From an uncultured Collinsella sp. (lineage in GTDB: Bacteria; Actinomycetota; Coriobacteriia; Coriobacteriales; Coriobacteriaceae), in assembly GCA_900543275.1 (NCBI GenBank), contig UQQL01000001.1, positions 1 to 64,000 on the forward strand: 64,000 bases of DNA, in the 5' to 3' direction. Below are positions 1 to 6,966 of this stretch, one piece after another. Made by a program: the position numbers and the translations under genes. The notes beneath the pieces were generated by a model. That model ran no database searches. It saw nothing but the letters and a program-made list of their open reading frames with translations, and was not told the origin of the DNA. Position 1 is the stretch's first letter; each line of letters begins with the position of its first letter.

Positions 1-11
1 ACGCGCATAAA

Positions 12-49
12 GAAAGCCTCCCATTTCTCATGTCCAAGAAATGGGAGGC
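12..49 (-). terminator. Rho-independent terminator after lacF
   Basis: A perfect 13-bp inverted repeat (16-28 with 37-49, GCCTCCCATTTCT and its complement) is followed on the minus strand by a T-rich run (TTTCTTT). It lies about 50 bp past the lacF stop codon, so it should end that transcript. Confidence 0.8.
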
Positions 50-100
50 AGTTCAGGTAGCGACAGGGCTTTTGGAAGGGGACTTGGTTGTGAGGGCTCG

Positions 101-439
101 TTAGGCGAGCTTGGCCTCGAGCTCGGCGATGCGCTTGTAGGCATCGATGGTAAAGCGGGTCTGCTTCTCCAGGATCATAGTGGTCATGAGAGTATCCTGA
201 GCGTGAGCCATGATGAAGGTCATCTCCATCTCGCCGCCGCCGGCCTCCTGCGAAAGCAGCTTGGTCTGCGTGTCGTGGGCGCCGATGAGCGCATCGCTGG
301 CATCCTTGTGCAGCTGTTCGGCCTTCTCAAAGTCACCCTCGCGAGCAGCATCGAGCGCTGCAAGCAGATCGGTCTGGGCGTCACCCGCGTATGCGACGAT
401 CTCGAATCCAACCATCGAGATTTCTTCTTTGGTTGCCAT
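101..439 (-). CDS. lacF: PTS lactose-type EIIA component (LacF)
   Basis: This 112-residue cytoplasmic protein is a lactose/cellobiose-family EIIA, which carries phosphate from HPr to the IIB domain. It matches LacF closely at the start (GFEIVAYAGDA) and has the family length. His79, in IMAHAQD, is the expected phosphorylation site. The ATG at 439 has an AAAGGAA ribosome binding site. It is transcribed alone, with its own terminator, and is the only EIIA near two EIICB proteins that carry no IIA domain, so it probably serves both. A tandem LytTR-like site (564-593) lies upstream in the matching orientation. Confidence 0.9.
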   Translation of the reverse strand: MATKEEISMVGFEIVAYAGDAQTDLLAALDAAREGDFEKAEQLHKDASDALIGAHDTQTKLLSQEAGGGEMEMTFIMAHAQDTLMTTMILEKQTRFTIDAYKRIAELEAKLA

Positions 440-563
440 ATTGCGTTCCTTTCACATATGAACCAATGGAGAGCATCGCGTCCGGGCATACGCGCTGCGC
501 TGTGTATGACAGAGACAATAACATTCAAACAAAAAAGAACAGCGCAAAACGTAGTTTCAAGCT

Positions 564-593
564 ATGAACGGTCAATTTTCGCCCGTGAACGGT
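564..593 (-). promoter_or_regulatory. Predicted LytTR-type tandem site upstream of lacF
   Basis: On the minus strand this reads ACCGTTCAC-N12-ACCGTTCAT, two 9-bp direct repeats whose starts are 21 bp apart. It lies 125 bp upstream of the lacF start and points toward it. Four related sites lie ahead of other PTS genes in the window. Nearby, 607-621 (CGAACAATATCGAAC) repeats the spacer of the site at 6765. The 440-653 gap holds no gene. Confidence 0.55.
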
Positions 594-653
594 TTTTAAA
601 CCAATACGAACAATATCGAACACAGTTAGCGGCAACCCAAACAGGACCGCACC

Positions 654-1658
654 CTAACGCAAATCGCGCACCGTATCGCCCTCTACGAGCATACCGGGGA
701 TCAGCATGTGTTCCACGCCAGACGCACCCCCCTCGGCGCCGGCAATCTTGTCGACAGCCCACATGCCGACGCGCTTGTTGTCAAAGCGCACCGTAGTCAG
801 GCGACGATCGGGCACGATATCGCCCAAACTATCGTCAACACCCACCACGCTCACGTCCTCGGGCACGCGCCTTCCGCACGACTCGAGCCCGCGAATGCAG
901 CCGTAGGCCATGGCATCGTTGGAAGCATAAATGGCCGTACAGGTCGGATCGTCCGCCAGAGCCTGACCGGCAGCATACCCGCTCTGTGCCGTCCAATCGC
1001 CACGGACGAGTCGCGGCGGCTCAATACCATGCGCACGCAATGTCTCGCGCCAGCCCTCCTCGCGCTGCATGCCCGAAAGCGAGCGCTCGGGACATGAGAT
1101 AAAGTGCACGGTCTTGTGCCCCTGCTCCAACAAGTACTCGACCACCTGGCGCGAGCAATCGAACTGGTCGTTATCGACCGTTGAACAGAGCGGGTGCTCC
1201 AGCATGGTAACGAGCACCGTCTGCATGCCGGGCAGTGGCTCGAAGGTGCCAAAATCCGCCGGCATGCGATTCATGATCACAACCATGCCATCCACCGGCA
1301 GTGCGCTCATGCGCGACGATGCGCTCTCGAGGGTATAGGGGTGTCCATCTACTTTAGTGAGGGTAATGGCATAGCCGTGTTTGTCGGCCGCGGCGGCAAA
1401 GCCCTCCATGCGGTCGAGGTTGCCGGTGCCGGTAATGTTGAACATGGCGACGCCGACGGTCTTAAACTTGCCGCGGCGCAGCGATCGACCGGCAAAATTG
1501 GGACGATACCCCAGCTCGCGCATGGCGGCACGCACGCGCTCCTTGGTCTCGGGGCGCACGCTGGGCGAATCGTGCACGGTGCGCGAGACCGTCTGCTCCG
1601 AGACGCCCGCGAGACGCGCCACGTCCTTAACGGAAACCGATTTTTTAACAGCGGCCAT
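654..1658 (-). CDS. LacI-family transcriptional repressor
   Basis: This 334-residue LacI/GalR-family regulator has an N-terminal helix-turn-helix and hinge at about residues 5-60 (VSVKDVARLAGVSEQTVSR), followed by a periplasmic-binding-like sugar sensor domain. It starts at the ATG at 1658. It is divergent from the first lacE, and the shared 356-bp gap has three copies of a palindromic sequence suited to a LacI protein, one of them overlapping its own leader. It most likely represses lacE/lacG and itself in response to a phosphosugar; the inducer is inferred from context only. Confidence 0.9.
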   Translation of the reverse strand: MAAVKKSVSVKDVARLAGVSEQTVSRTVHDSPSVRPETKERVRAAMRELGYRPNFAGRSLRRGKFKTVGVAMFNITGTGNLDRMEGFAAAADKHGYAITLTKVDGHPYTLESASSRMSALPVDGMVVIMNRMPADFGTFEPLPGMQTVLVTMLEHPLCSTVDNDQFDCSRQVVEYLLEQGHKTVHFISCPERSLSGMQREEGWRETLRAHGIEPPRLVRGDWTAQSGYAAGQALADDPTCTAIYASNDAMAYGCIRGLESCGRRVPEDVSVVGVDDSLGDIVPDRRLTTVRFDNKRVGMWAVDKIAGAEGGASGVEHMLIPGMLVEGDTVRDLR

Positions 1659-1671
1659 AGGTCGATCTTTC

Positions 1672-1689
1672 TATGTCAACGATGCCATT
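1672..1689. promoter_or_regulatory. LacI-type operator copy next to the repressor start
   Basis: The sequence TATGTCAACGATGCCATT resembles the two operators at 1815 and 1936. It lies 14 bp upstream of the lacI start, so it would permit autorepression. Confidence 0.45.
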
Positions 1690-1747
1690 GGCGGCACCCT
1701 ACGCAGTCAAATGAACGCCTTCAAGTATATCCAACGCCTCCCCGCAA

Positions 1748-1777
1748 TACGCTTACCACCCAAAACCTACCGTTCAC
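1748..1777 (+). promoter_or_regulatory. Predicted LytTR-type tandem site upstream of lacE1
   Basis: TACGCTTAC-N12-ACCGTTCAC on the plus strand has the same 9-12-9 geometry as the sites at 564, 6765, 24696 and 24918. The second half-site is a full match and the first is degenerate. It points toward lacE1, 237 bp from its start codon. Confidence 0.45.
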
Positions 1778-1814
1778 CGACAATCCCGCTTCCCCGAACG
1801 GCTTTTGTCGCCCA

Positions 1815-1832
1815 AATGTTAACGTTGCCATT
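1815..1832. promoter_or_regulatory. LacI-type operator
   Basis: AATGTTAACGTTGCCATT is the reverse complement, with one difference, of the site at 1936-1953. It has the central CG dyad typical of LacI-family operators and lies between the repressor and lacE1. Confidence 0.6.
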
Positions 1833-1935
1833 GCGCAAACACAGAGCCACCGGGCGGCTCAAACGTTCACGCGTAAGGAATCGATGGTTCGCAGGCATAG
1901 GAACCACCGGTTCGCGTCTTTTTTTTGTGTCGCAA

Positions 1936-1953
1936 AATGGCAACGTCAACATT
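1936..1953. promoter_or_regulatory. LacI-type operator
   Basis: AATGGCAACGTCAACATT is paired with the inverted copy at 1815, centre to centre about 121 bp apart, a spacing compatible with looping. It lies 62 bp upstream of the lacE1 start. Confidence 0.6.
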
Positions 1954-2014
1954 TTGGCAACCGAACGCCAAAAGCTACCATCGTTGCTAACCCACCGACT
2001 CTTAGGAGCATTGT

Positions 2015-3790
2015 ATGGAGCAACTCATCGCCATCATCGAAAAGGGCCAGCCCTTTTTCAACGCGATCGCCCGCAACAAGTACCTCAAGGCGATCCGCGA
2101 CGGCTTTATCTCCGTCATCCCCATCATCATCTTCTCGTCCATCTTCTGTCTGGTAGCCTCGGTCCCCAACATCTGGGGTTTCTACTGGCCCGATGACATC
2201 AACAACGCCCTGTGGAAGTGCTACAACTACTCCATGGGCATCCTGGCCATCGCCTGTGCCGCCACCACGGCCAAGCACTTCGCCGACGCCCAGAACCGCG
2301 ACCTGCCCAAGAACAACCAGATCAACTTTATCTCGTGCATGTGCGCGGCCATCATCGGCTTCCTGCTCCTTTCGAGCGATACCATCGCCACGGACGCCGC
2401 CAGCGGCTTCAACACCACCTACCTTGGTTCCAAAGGCCTGCTGACCGCCTTTATCGCTGCGTTTGTAACCGGCATCATCTACAAGTTCTTCATTAAGCGC
2501 AACATCACCGTCAAGATGCCCGAGCAGGTTCCGCCCAACATCTCGCAGACCTTTAAGGACATCATCCCCTTCTCCGTCTGCATCACCGTCTTTTGGGTCT
2601 TTGACATCGTCTTCCGCGCTGCCTTTGGCTTCTGCTTTGCCCAGGGCGTCATCCAGGTGTTCCAGCCCCTGTTCACCGCTGCCGACGGCTACATCGGCCT
2701 CGCTGTAATCTACGGCGCCATGAGCCTCTTCTGGTTCGTGGGCGTCCACGGCCCTTCGATCGTCGAGCCCGCCATCGCCGCCGCTCTCGTTGCCAACATG
2801 ACCGACAACCTGGCTGCGTTCCAGGCCGGCCAGCACGCTTCCGCTGTCCTGACCCAGGGTGCCCAGTACTTCGTCGTCTGCATGGGCGGCACCGGCGCCA
2901 CGCTCGTCCTGGTCTTTATGTTCTGCTTCCTGGCCAAGTCTCAGGAGATGCGCGCCGTCGGTAAGGCCGCCATCGTCCCCGTGTGCTTTGCCGTCAACGA
3001 GCCGCTGCTGTTCGCCGCACCCATCGTGCTCAACCCCGTCTTCTTTGTCCCGTTTGTCTTTGCTCCGATCGCCAACATCTGGATCCTCAAGATCTTTATC
3101 GACTTCTTGGGCATGAACGGCTTTATGTACACCCTGCCTTGGACCGTCCCCGGCCCCATCGGTACCATCATGGGCCTGGGCTTCCAGCCGCTCGCCTTTG
3201 TGATGCTCGCCCTTATCCTGGTCGTCGACTTTGTCCTGTACTATCCGTTCTTCCGTGCCTATGACGCCCAGAAGTGCGCCGAGGAGGCCGAGATCTCCCA
3301 GGAGGAGCTCGCCGCCAAGAACGCCGAGAAGGCCGCCAAGCTCAACGACGCCTTCCAGGGCAAGGCCGATGCCAAGAGCGTTGCCGCCGGCGCCGCTGCC
3401 GAGGCCGTGAAGGCCGACGCCCCTGCCGCTTCCGCAGCACCCGCTGCCGAGGCAACGACCGCCAGCGACCTCAACGGCAAGCGCGTGCTCGTGCTCTGCC
3501 AGGGTGGCGGAACCTCGGGTCTGCTCGCCAACGCGCTGGCCAAGGCTGCCAAGGAGCGCGGCATCAATCTGGAGACCGCTGCCGAGGCCTATGGCAACCA
3601 CGTCGACATGCTCCCCGACTTTGACCTGGTCGTCCTGGCCCCGCAGGCCGCCAGCTACCTGGCCGACCTGCAGAAAGACTGCGAGCGTGTGGGCAACAAG
3701 TGCGTCGCCTGCCGCGGTAAGCAGTACATCGAGCTCTCCCAGAACGGCGACAAGTCTCTCGCCTTCGTAAGCGAGCAACTCTCCCTTTAG
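2015..3790 (+). CDS. lacE: PTS lactose-type EIICB transporter (LacE), copy 1
   Basis: This 591-residue inner-membrane permease imports and phosphorylates a beta-galactoside-type sugar. The multi-membrane-spanning IIC domain occupies about residues 1-435 and starts like LacE (EKGQPFFNAIARNKYLKAIR). An Ala/Glu-rich linker follows to about residue 485, then the IIB domain with the phosphorylated Cys495 in VLVLCQGGGTSG. The ATG at 2015 has an AGGAG site 7 nt upstream. It heads a likely operon with the GH1 gene at 3987, separated by a block of hairpins. LacI and LytTR-like sites lie upstream. No IIA domain is attached. Confidence 0.93.
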   Translation: MEQLIAIIEKGQPFFNAIARNKYLKAIRDGFISVIPIIIFSSIFCLVASVPNIWGFYWPDDINNALWKCYNYSMGILAIACAATTAKHFADAQNRDLPKNNQINFISCMCAAIIGFLLLSSDTIATDAASGFNTTYLGSKGLLTAFIAAFVTGIIYKFFIKRNITVKMPEQVPPNISQTFKDIIPFSVCITVFWVFDIVFRAAFGFCFAQGVIQVFQPLFTAADGYIGLAVIYGAMSLFWFVGVHGPSIVEPAIAAALVANMTDNLAAFQAGQHASAVLTQGAQYFVVCMGGTGATLVLVFMFCFLAKSQEMRAVGKAAIVPVCFAVNEPLLFAAPIVLNPVFFVPFVFAPIANIWILKIFIDFLGMNGFMYTLPWTVPGPIGTIMGLGFQPLAFVMLALILVVDFVLYYPFFRAYDAQKCAEEAEISQEELAAKNAEKAAKLNDAFQGKADAKSVAAGAAAEAVKADAPAASAAPAAEATTASDLNGKRVLVLCQGGGTSGLLANALAKAAKERGINLETAAEAYGNHVDMLPDFDLVVLAPQAASYLADLQKDCERVGNKCVACRGKQYIELSQNGDKSLAFVSEQLSL

Positions 3791-3791
3791 C

Positions 3792-3910
3792 CCGCTGTTC
3801 TAACGAACAGCGGCCGGCTCGACGCTGCGCGGCGCCCAGCCGGCCAGATTGCCGCTCAACTTCGGCGGCGCGACCACAAGGTCAGCGCCGCCTTGTTTCG
3901 GGGCAATCTG
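3792..3910 (+). repeat. Three consecutive hairpins between lacE1 and lacG1
   Basis: Hairpin 1 pairs 3792-3800 with 3805-3813. Hairpin 2 pairs 3812-3819 with 3838-3845. Hairpin 3 pairs 3845-3853 with 3902-3910 and encloses a second stem (3863-3875 with 3880-3892). None has a T-run, so they look more like RNA processing or stability elements, or a palindromic repeat, than simple terminators. Confidence 0.7.
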
Positions 3911-3986
3911 ACTCGTCTGGACACCGCTCGCTGACTTTGACCAGTTCTGCACCGTTTCCGTTGTCTTAATGATTGGATATTTCATC

Positions 3987-5426
3987 ATGTCCGTTAACCC
4001 TGCTAGCGTCACCAACCCGCCCGCGCAGTTTCCCGAGGACTTTGTCTTTGGCGGCGCCACCGCTGCCTACCAGGTAGAGGGCGAGACCCGCACTCACGGT
4101 AAGGGCAAGGTTGCCTGGGACGACTTCCTGGAGGCCCAGGGGCGTTTCTCTCCCGATCCCGCTTCGGACTTCTACAACCAGTACCCCGTCGACCTGGAGC
4201 TGTGCGAGGAGTTCGGCATCAACGGCATCCGCCTCTCCATTGCCTGGAGCCGCATCTTCCCCAACGGCACCGGCGAGATCAACGCCGAGGGTGTGCAGTT
4301 CTACCACGACCTCTTTGCCGAGTGCCACAAGCACCACGTTGAGCCGTTTGTCACGCTGCATCACTTTGACACGCCGCTTCCCCTCTTTGAGAAAGGCGAC
4401 TTCCTCAACCGCGAGACCATCGACGCCTTTGTGGACTTTGCCACCTTTTGCTTTAAGGAGTACGCCGACCAGGTGACCTACTGGTTCACCTTTAACGAGA
4501 TCTGGGCCGACGCCTCCAACACCTACATCGAGGGCACCTTCCCCGGCGGCGTCAAGGCGCATCTGGCCGAGGCTTTCCAGTGCGAGCACAACATGATGCT
4601 CGCCCACGCCAAGGCAGTACTGGCCTTCCACAACGGTGGTTTTAAGGGCAAGATCGGCGTCATTCAGTCGCTGGAGTTTAAGTATCCGCTCAACGAGAAC
4701 GACCCCGCCGACATCAAGGCCGCCAACAACGAGCACGTGCTGCAGAACCAGTTTTTGCTCGACGCCACCTTCCGCGGCGACTATGCCCCCGACACCCTCG
4801 AGTGCGCCAACCGCCTGGCCGCCATCTCGGGCGGCACCATCGAGATCCTGGACGAGGATCTCGAGATTATGCGCGAGGCCGCGCTCTACAACGACTACTT
4901 GGGCGTTAACAACTACCAGTGCCGCTTCCTCAAGGCTTACGATGGCGAGAACGACCTGCACCACAACGGTACGGGCGAGAAGGGCACCGGCCGCTGGCGC
5001 GTTAAGGGTATTGGCGAGCATGTGAACAAGCCCGGCATCCCCACCACCGACTGGGACTGGATCATCTATCCCGAGGGTCTGTTCGATCTGCTCGTCTACA
5101 TTAAGCAGCGCTACCCCAACTACAAGCAGATCTTCATCACCGAGAACGGCATGGGCTACAAGGACCCCTACAAGGACGGTTTTGTGGACGACCAGCCGCG
5201 CATCGACTACATCGAGCAGCACCTGCGCTGGTTGCTCAAGGCCATGGAGGTGGGCGTCAACGTGGGCGGCTACTTCCTGTGGAGCCTGCAGGATCAGTTC
5301 TCCTGGACCAATGGCTACAACAAGCGTTACGGCTTCTTCTACGTTGACTTTGAAACCCAGAAGCGCACGCCCAAGGCAAGCGCCTACTGGTACAAGCACG
5401 TGGCGCAGACCCGTCGTCTGGACTAG
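3987..5426 (+). CDS. lacG: GH1 6-phospho-beta-galactosidase (LacG), copy 1
   Basis: This glycoside hydrolase family 1 enzyme of about 479 residues splits phosphorylated lactose or related glycosides in the cytoplasm. It follows LacG closely: an FGGATAAYQVEG start, the acid/base Glu in WFTFNE (about residue 171), the nucleophile Glu in ITENGMG (about 386), and the phosphate-binding Ser, Lys and Tyr in SWTNGYNKRYG. The start is uncertain: an ATG at 3969 is also in frame, and neither has a clear ribosome binding site. It probably belongs to the lacE1 transcript. A strong terminator follows at 5519. Confidence 0.92.
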   Translation: MSVNPASVTNPPAQFPEDFVFGGATAAYQVEGETRTHGKGKVAWDDFLEAQGRFSPDPASDFYNQYPVDLELCEEFGINGIRLSIAWSRIFPNGTGEINAEGVQFYHDLFAECHKHHVEPFVTLHHFDTPLPLFEKGDFLNRETIDAFVDFATFCFKEYADQVTYWFTFNEIWADASNTYIEGTFPGGVKAHLAEAFQCEHNMMLAHAKAVLAFHNGGFKGKIGVIQSLEFKYPLNENDPADIKAANNEHVLQNQFLLDATFRGDYAPDTLECANRLAAISGGTIEILDEDLEIMREAALYNDYLGVNNYQCRFLKAYDGENDLHHNGTGEKGTGRWRVKGIGEHVNKPGIPTTDWDWIIYPEGLFDLLVYIKQRYPNYKQIFITENGMGYKDPYKDGFVDDQPRIDYIEQHLRWLLKAMEVGVNVGGYFLWSLQDQFSWTNGYNKRYGFFYVDFETQKRTPKASAYWYKHVAQTRRLD

Positions 5427-5518
5427 CTAACGTCATCGGCCGCCGTGACCATCACGCTGCCGTGCACCTTACCATTCCCGATCGCATGGGCGCTGCGTCC
5501 ATGCACCTCTTTCCGTGT

Positions 5519-5579
5519 GGCGGATACGACCTTCCCGGTGGATGTTTCAGCATCCTTGGTCGTATCCGCCGTTTTTGTT
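5519..5579 (+). terminator. Terminator after lacG1
   Basis: GGCGGATACGACC (5519-5531) pairs perfectly with 5558-5570 around a 26-nt loop that can form its own small stem, and is followed by TTTTTGTTTTT. Confidence 0.8.
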
Positions 5580-5603
5580 TTTGGGCGGGCTGGACCGTGT
5601 TCG

Positions 5604-5668
5604 TTTGTCTCGATCTGTAACATCTGGCAGGGATTTTCGGTCCTAGCTGTTACAGATTAAGATGAACG
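5604..5668. repeat. CTGTAAC palindromic repeat, copy 1
   Basis: An imperfect inverted repeat: CGTTTGTCTCGATCTGTAAC on the left pairs with GTTACAGATTAAGATGAACG on the right, around a roughly 25-nt centre. Its first 38 nt recur almost unchanged at 10333, also downstream of a lacG gene. Confidence 0.75.
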
Positions 5669-5680
5669 AGCCGAGCACGT

Positions 5681-6682
5681 CTACGCCCGCAGGTCCTTTA
5701 CGCTGGAACGCTCGATCAGCACGCCCGAGACGAGCGTGCGGCTTCTGGAACTCGGGGCTTCCAGGCCTGCAACGACCTCGTTGAGCGCACGGATGCCCAG
5801 CTCGCGATGGCGAAACTTCACCGACGTCAGAATCGAGTTGGGAATCGTCTTGTAGAGCTCATCGTCGAAGCCGATCACGGACACGTCGTCGGGCACGCTG
5901 AGCCCTTTGTCACGTAGAGCCATCATCACGCCGTTTGCCATACAGTCGTTAGCAGCGAGAACCGCCGTGCAATCGGGTTTATCGGCAAGCACAAGGCCCG
6001 CGGCATAGCCACTATCCGCATTCCAATCGCCTTGCAGAGGCTCGGGCGGCTCAATGCCACGCGCCTCGAGTGCCGCACGCCAACCTTTCATACGACACTG
6101 GCTCGACAGCGACTCTTTCTTACCAGAGACGAAGTACACGTTCTTGTGCCCGCGATTTAAGAAGTACTCGCACGCCATGCGCGCGCCGCCCTCTTGGTCG
6201 TCACTAACGGTGGAGCAGGTAGGATGTTCCATCGGTGTGATAATCACCGTCTTGAGGTCTTTCGGCGCCTCAAAGGTATCAAAGTCATCGACCATCTGGC
6301 GCAGGTTGAAAATCATGCCGTCGACGGGAAGTTGCGACATCCTACGCGCCGCTTCGGCAAGGGTCATCTTCTCCCCCGCCCGCTTTTTGATCATCGTGAG
6401 CGCAAAGCCTCGCTCTTCGGCGGCATCGGCAATACCGTCAATCATGTCCACGGCACCGCCCGACAAGTGAAACAGCACCACGCCGATGCACCCGTAACGG
6501 CCCAACTTGAGCGAACGCGCGGCGAAGTTGGTTCGAAACCCGAGCGCCTCCATTGCCGAATGGACCTTATCGCGTGTCGACTCTCGCACGCTATCGGGCT
6601 CGTTGATCACGCGCGACACCGTCTTGAGAGAAACGCCCGCGGCAACTGCCACATCGTTCATTGAGACATTTTTCTTGTCCAT
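5681..6682 (-). CDS. LacI-family transcriptional repressor
   Basis: This LacI/GalR regulator (333 residues from the chosen start) has a helix-turn-helix at the N-terminus (SMNDVAVAAGVSLKTVSRV) and a sugar-sensing domain. The open frame extends to an ATG at 6760, but the ATG at 6682 places the HTH at the usual distance from the N-terminus and has GGAG upstream. It is divergent from lacE2, with a perfect 20-bp palindrome in the shared gap. It is a paralogue of the repressor at 654-1658 and probably controls the second lac module. Confidence 0.88.
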   Translation of the reverse strand: MDKKNVSMNDVAVAAGVSLKTVSRVINEPDSVRESTRDKVHSAMEALGFRTNFAARSLKLGRYGCIGVVLFHLSGGAVDMIDGIADAAEERGFALTMIKKRAGEKMTLAEAARRMSQLPVDGMIFNLRQMVDDFDTFEAPKDLKTVIITPMEHPTCSTVSDDQEGGARMACEYFLNRGHKNVYFVSGKKESLSSQCRMKGWRAALEARGIEPPEPLQGDWNADSGYAAGLVLADKPDCTAVLAANDCMANGVMMALRDKGLSVPDDVSVIGFDDELYKTIPNSILTSVKFRHRELGIRALNEVVAGLEAPSSRSRTLVSGVLIERSSVKDLRA

Positions 6683-6764
6683 CGTTGCCACTACTTCTCC
6701 AGTCGGTTTTGCATCGCTTGTTTTTTGCGTTCTAGCATACACTACCTGCCCGACTGACAAATCA

Positions 6765-6794
6765 GCCGTTTATCGAACAATATCGACCGTTCAC
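6765..6794 (+). promoter_or_regulatory. Predicted LytTR-type tandem site upstream of lacE2
   Basis: GCCGTTTAT-N12-ACCGTTCAC on the plus strand, again 9-12-9, points toward lacE2 and lies 172 bp from its start codon. Confidence 0.55.
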
Positions 6795-6820
6795 CCGTAA
6801 ATCCTTGTTGCTCTTCCAAA

Positions 6821-6839
6821 AATGTCTTACGTTGTCATT
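6821..6839. promoter_or_regulatory. LacI-type operator, imperfect
   Basis: AATGTCTTACGTTGTCATT shares the half-site ACGTTGTCATT with the perfect palindrome 5 bp downstream. The left half is degenerate. Confidence 0.45.
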
Positions 6840-6843
6840 AACG

Positions 6844-6863
6844 AAATGACAACGTTGTCATTT
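6844..6863. promoter_or_regulatory. LacI operator, perfect palindrome
   Basis: AAATGACAACGTTGTCATTT is a perfect 20-bp palindrome with the central CG expected of LacI-family operators. It lies between the divergent repressor and lacE2 and matches the operator pattern of the first lac module. Confidence 0.75.
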
Positions 6864-6966
6864 CGCAATGCCTTCCTTAAGCAGGAAGGTTTCCGGGCAG
6901 TCCTAACCATCCATCGACGACCAGTTCCATCCACATGCATTGCGCATCGAGCAGCAAAGGAGCTCT

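Noticed and set aside
1946..3778. Long minus-strand open frame opposite lacE1
   Set aside because: It is antisense to a well-supported LacE protein, has a Gly/Asp/Val-biased composition and no family features; GC-rich codon use creates such frames. The same reasoning applies to those opposite lacG1 (3966-5399), topA (40342-41928 and 42046-43701) and uvrD (58013-60649).
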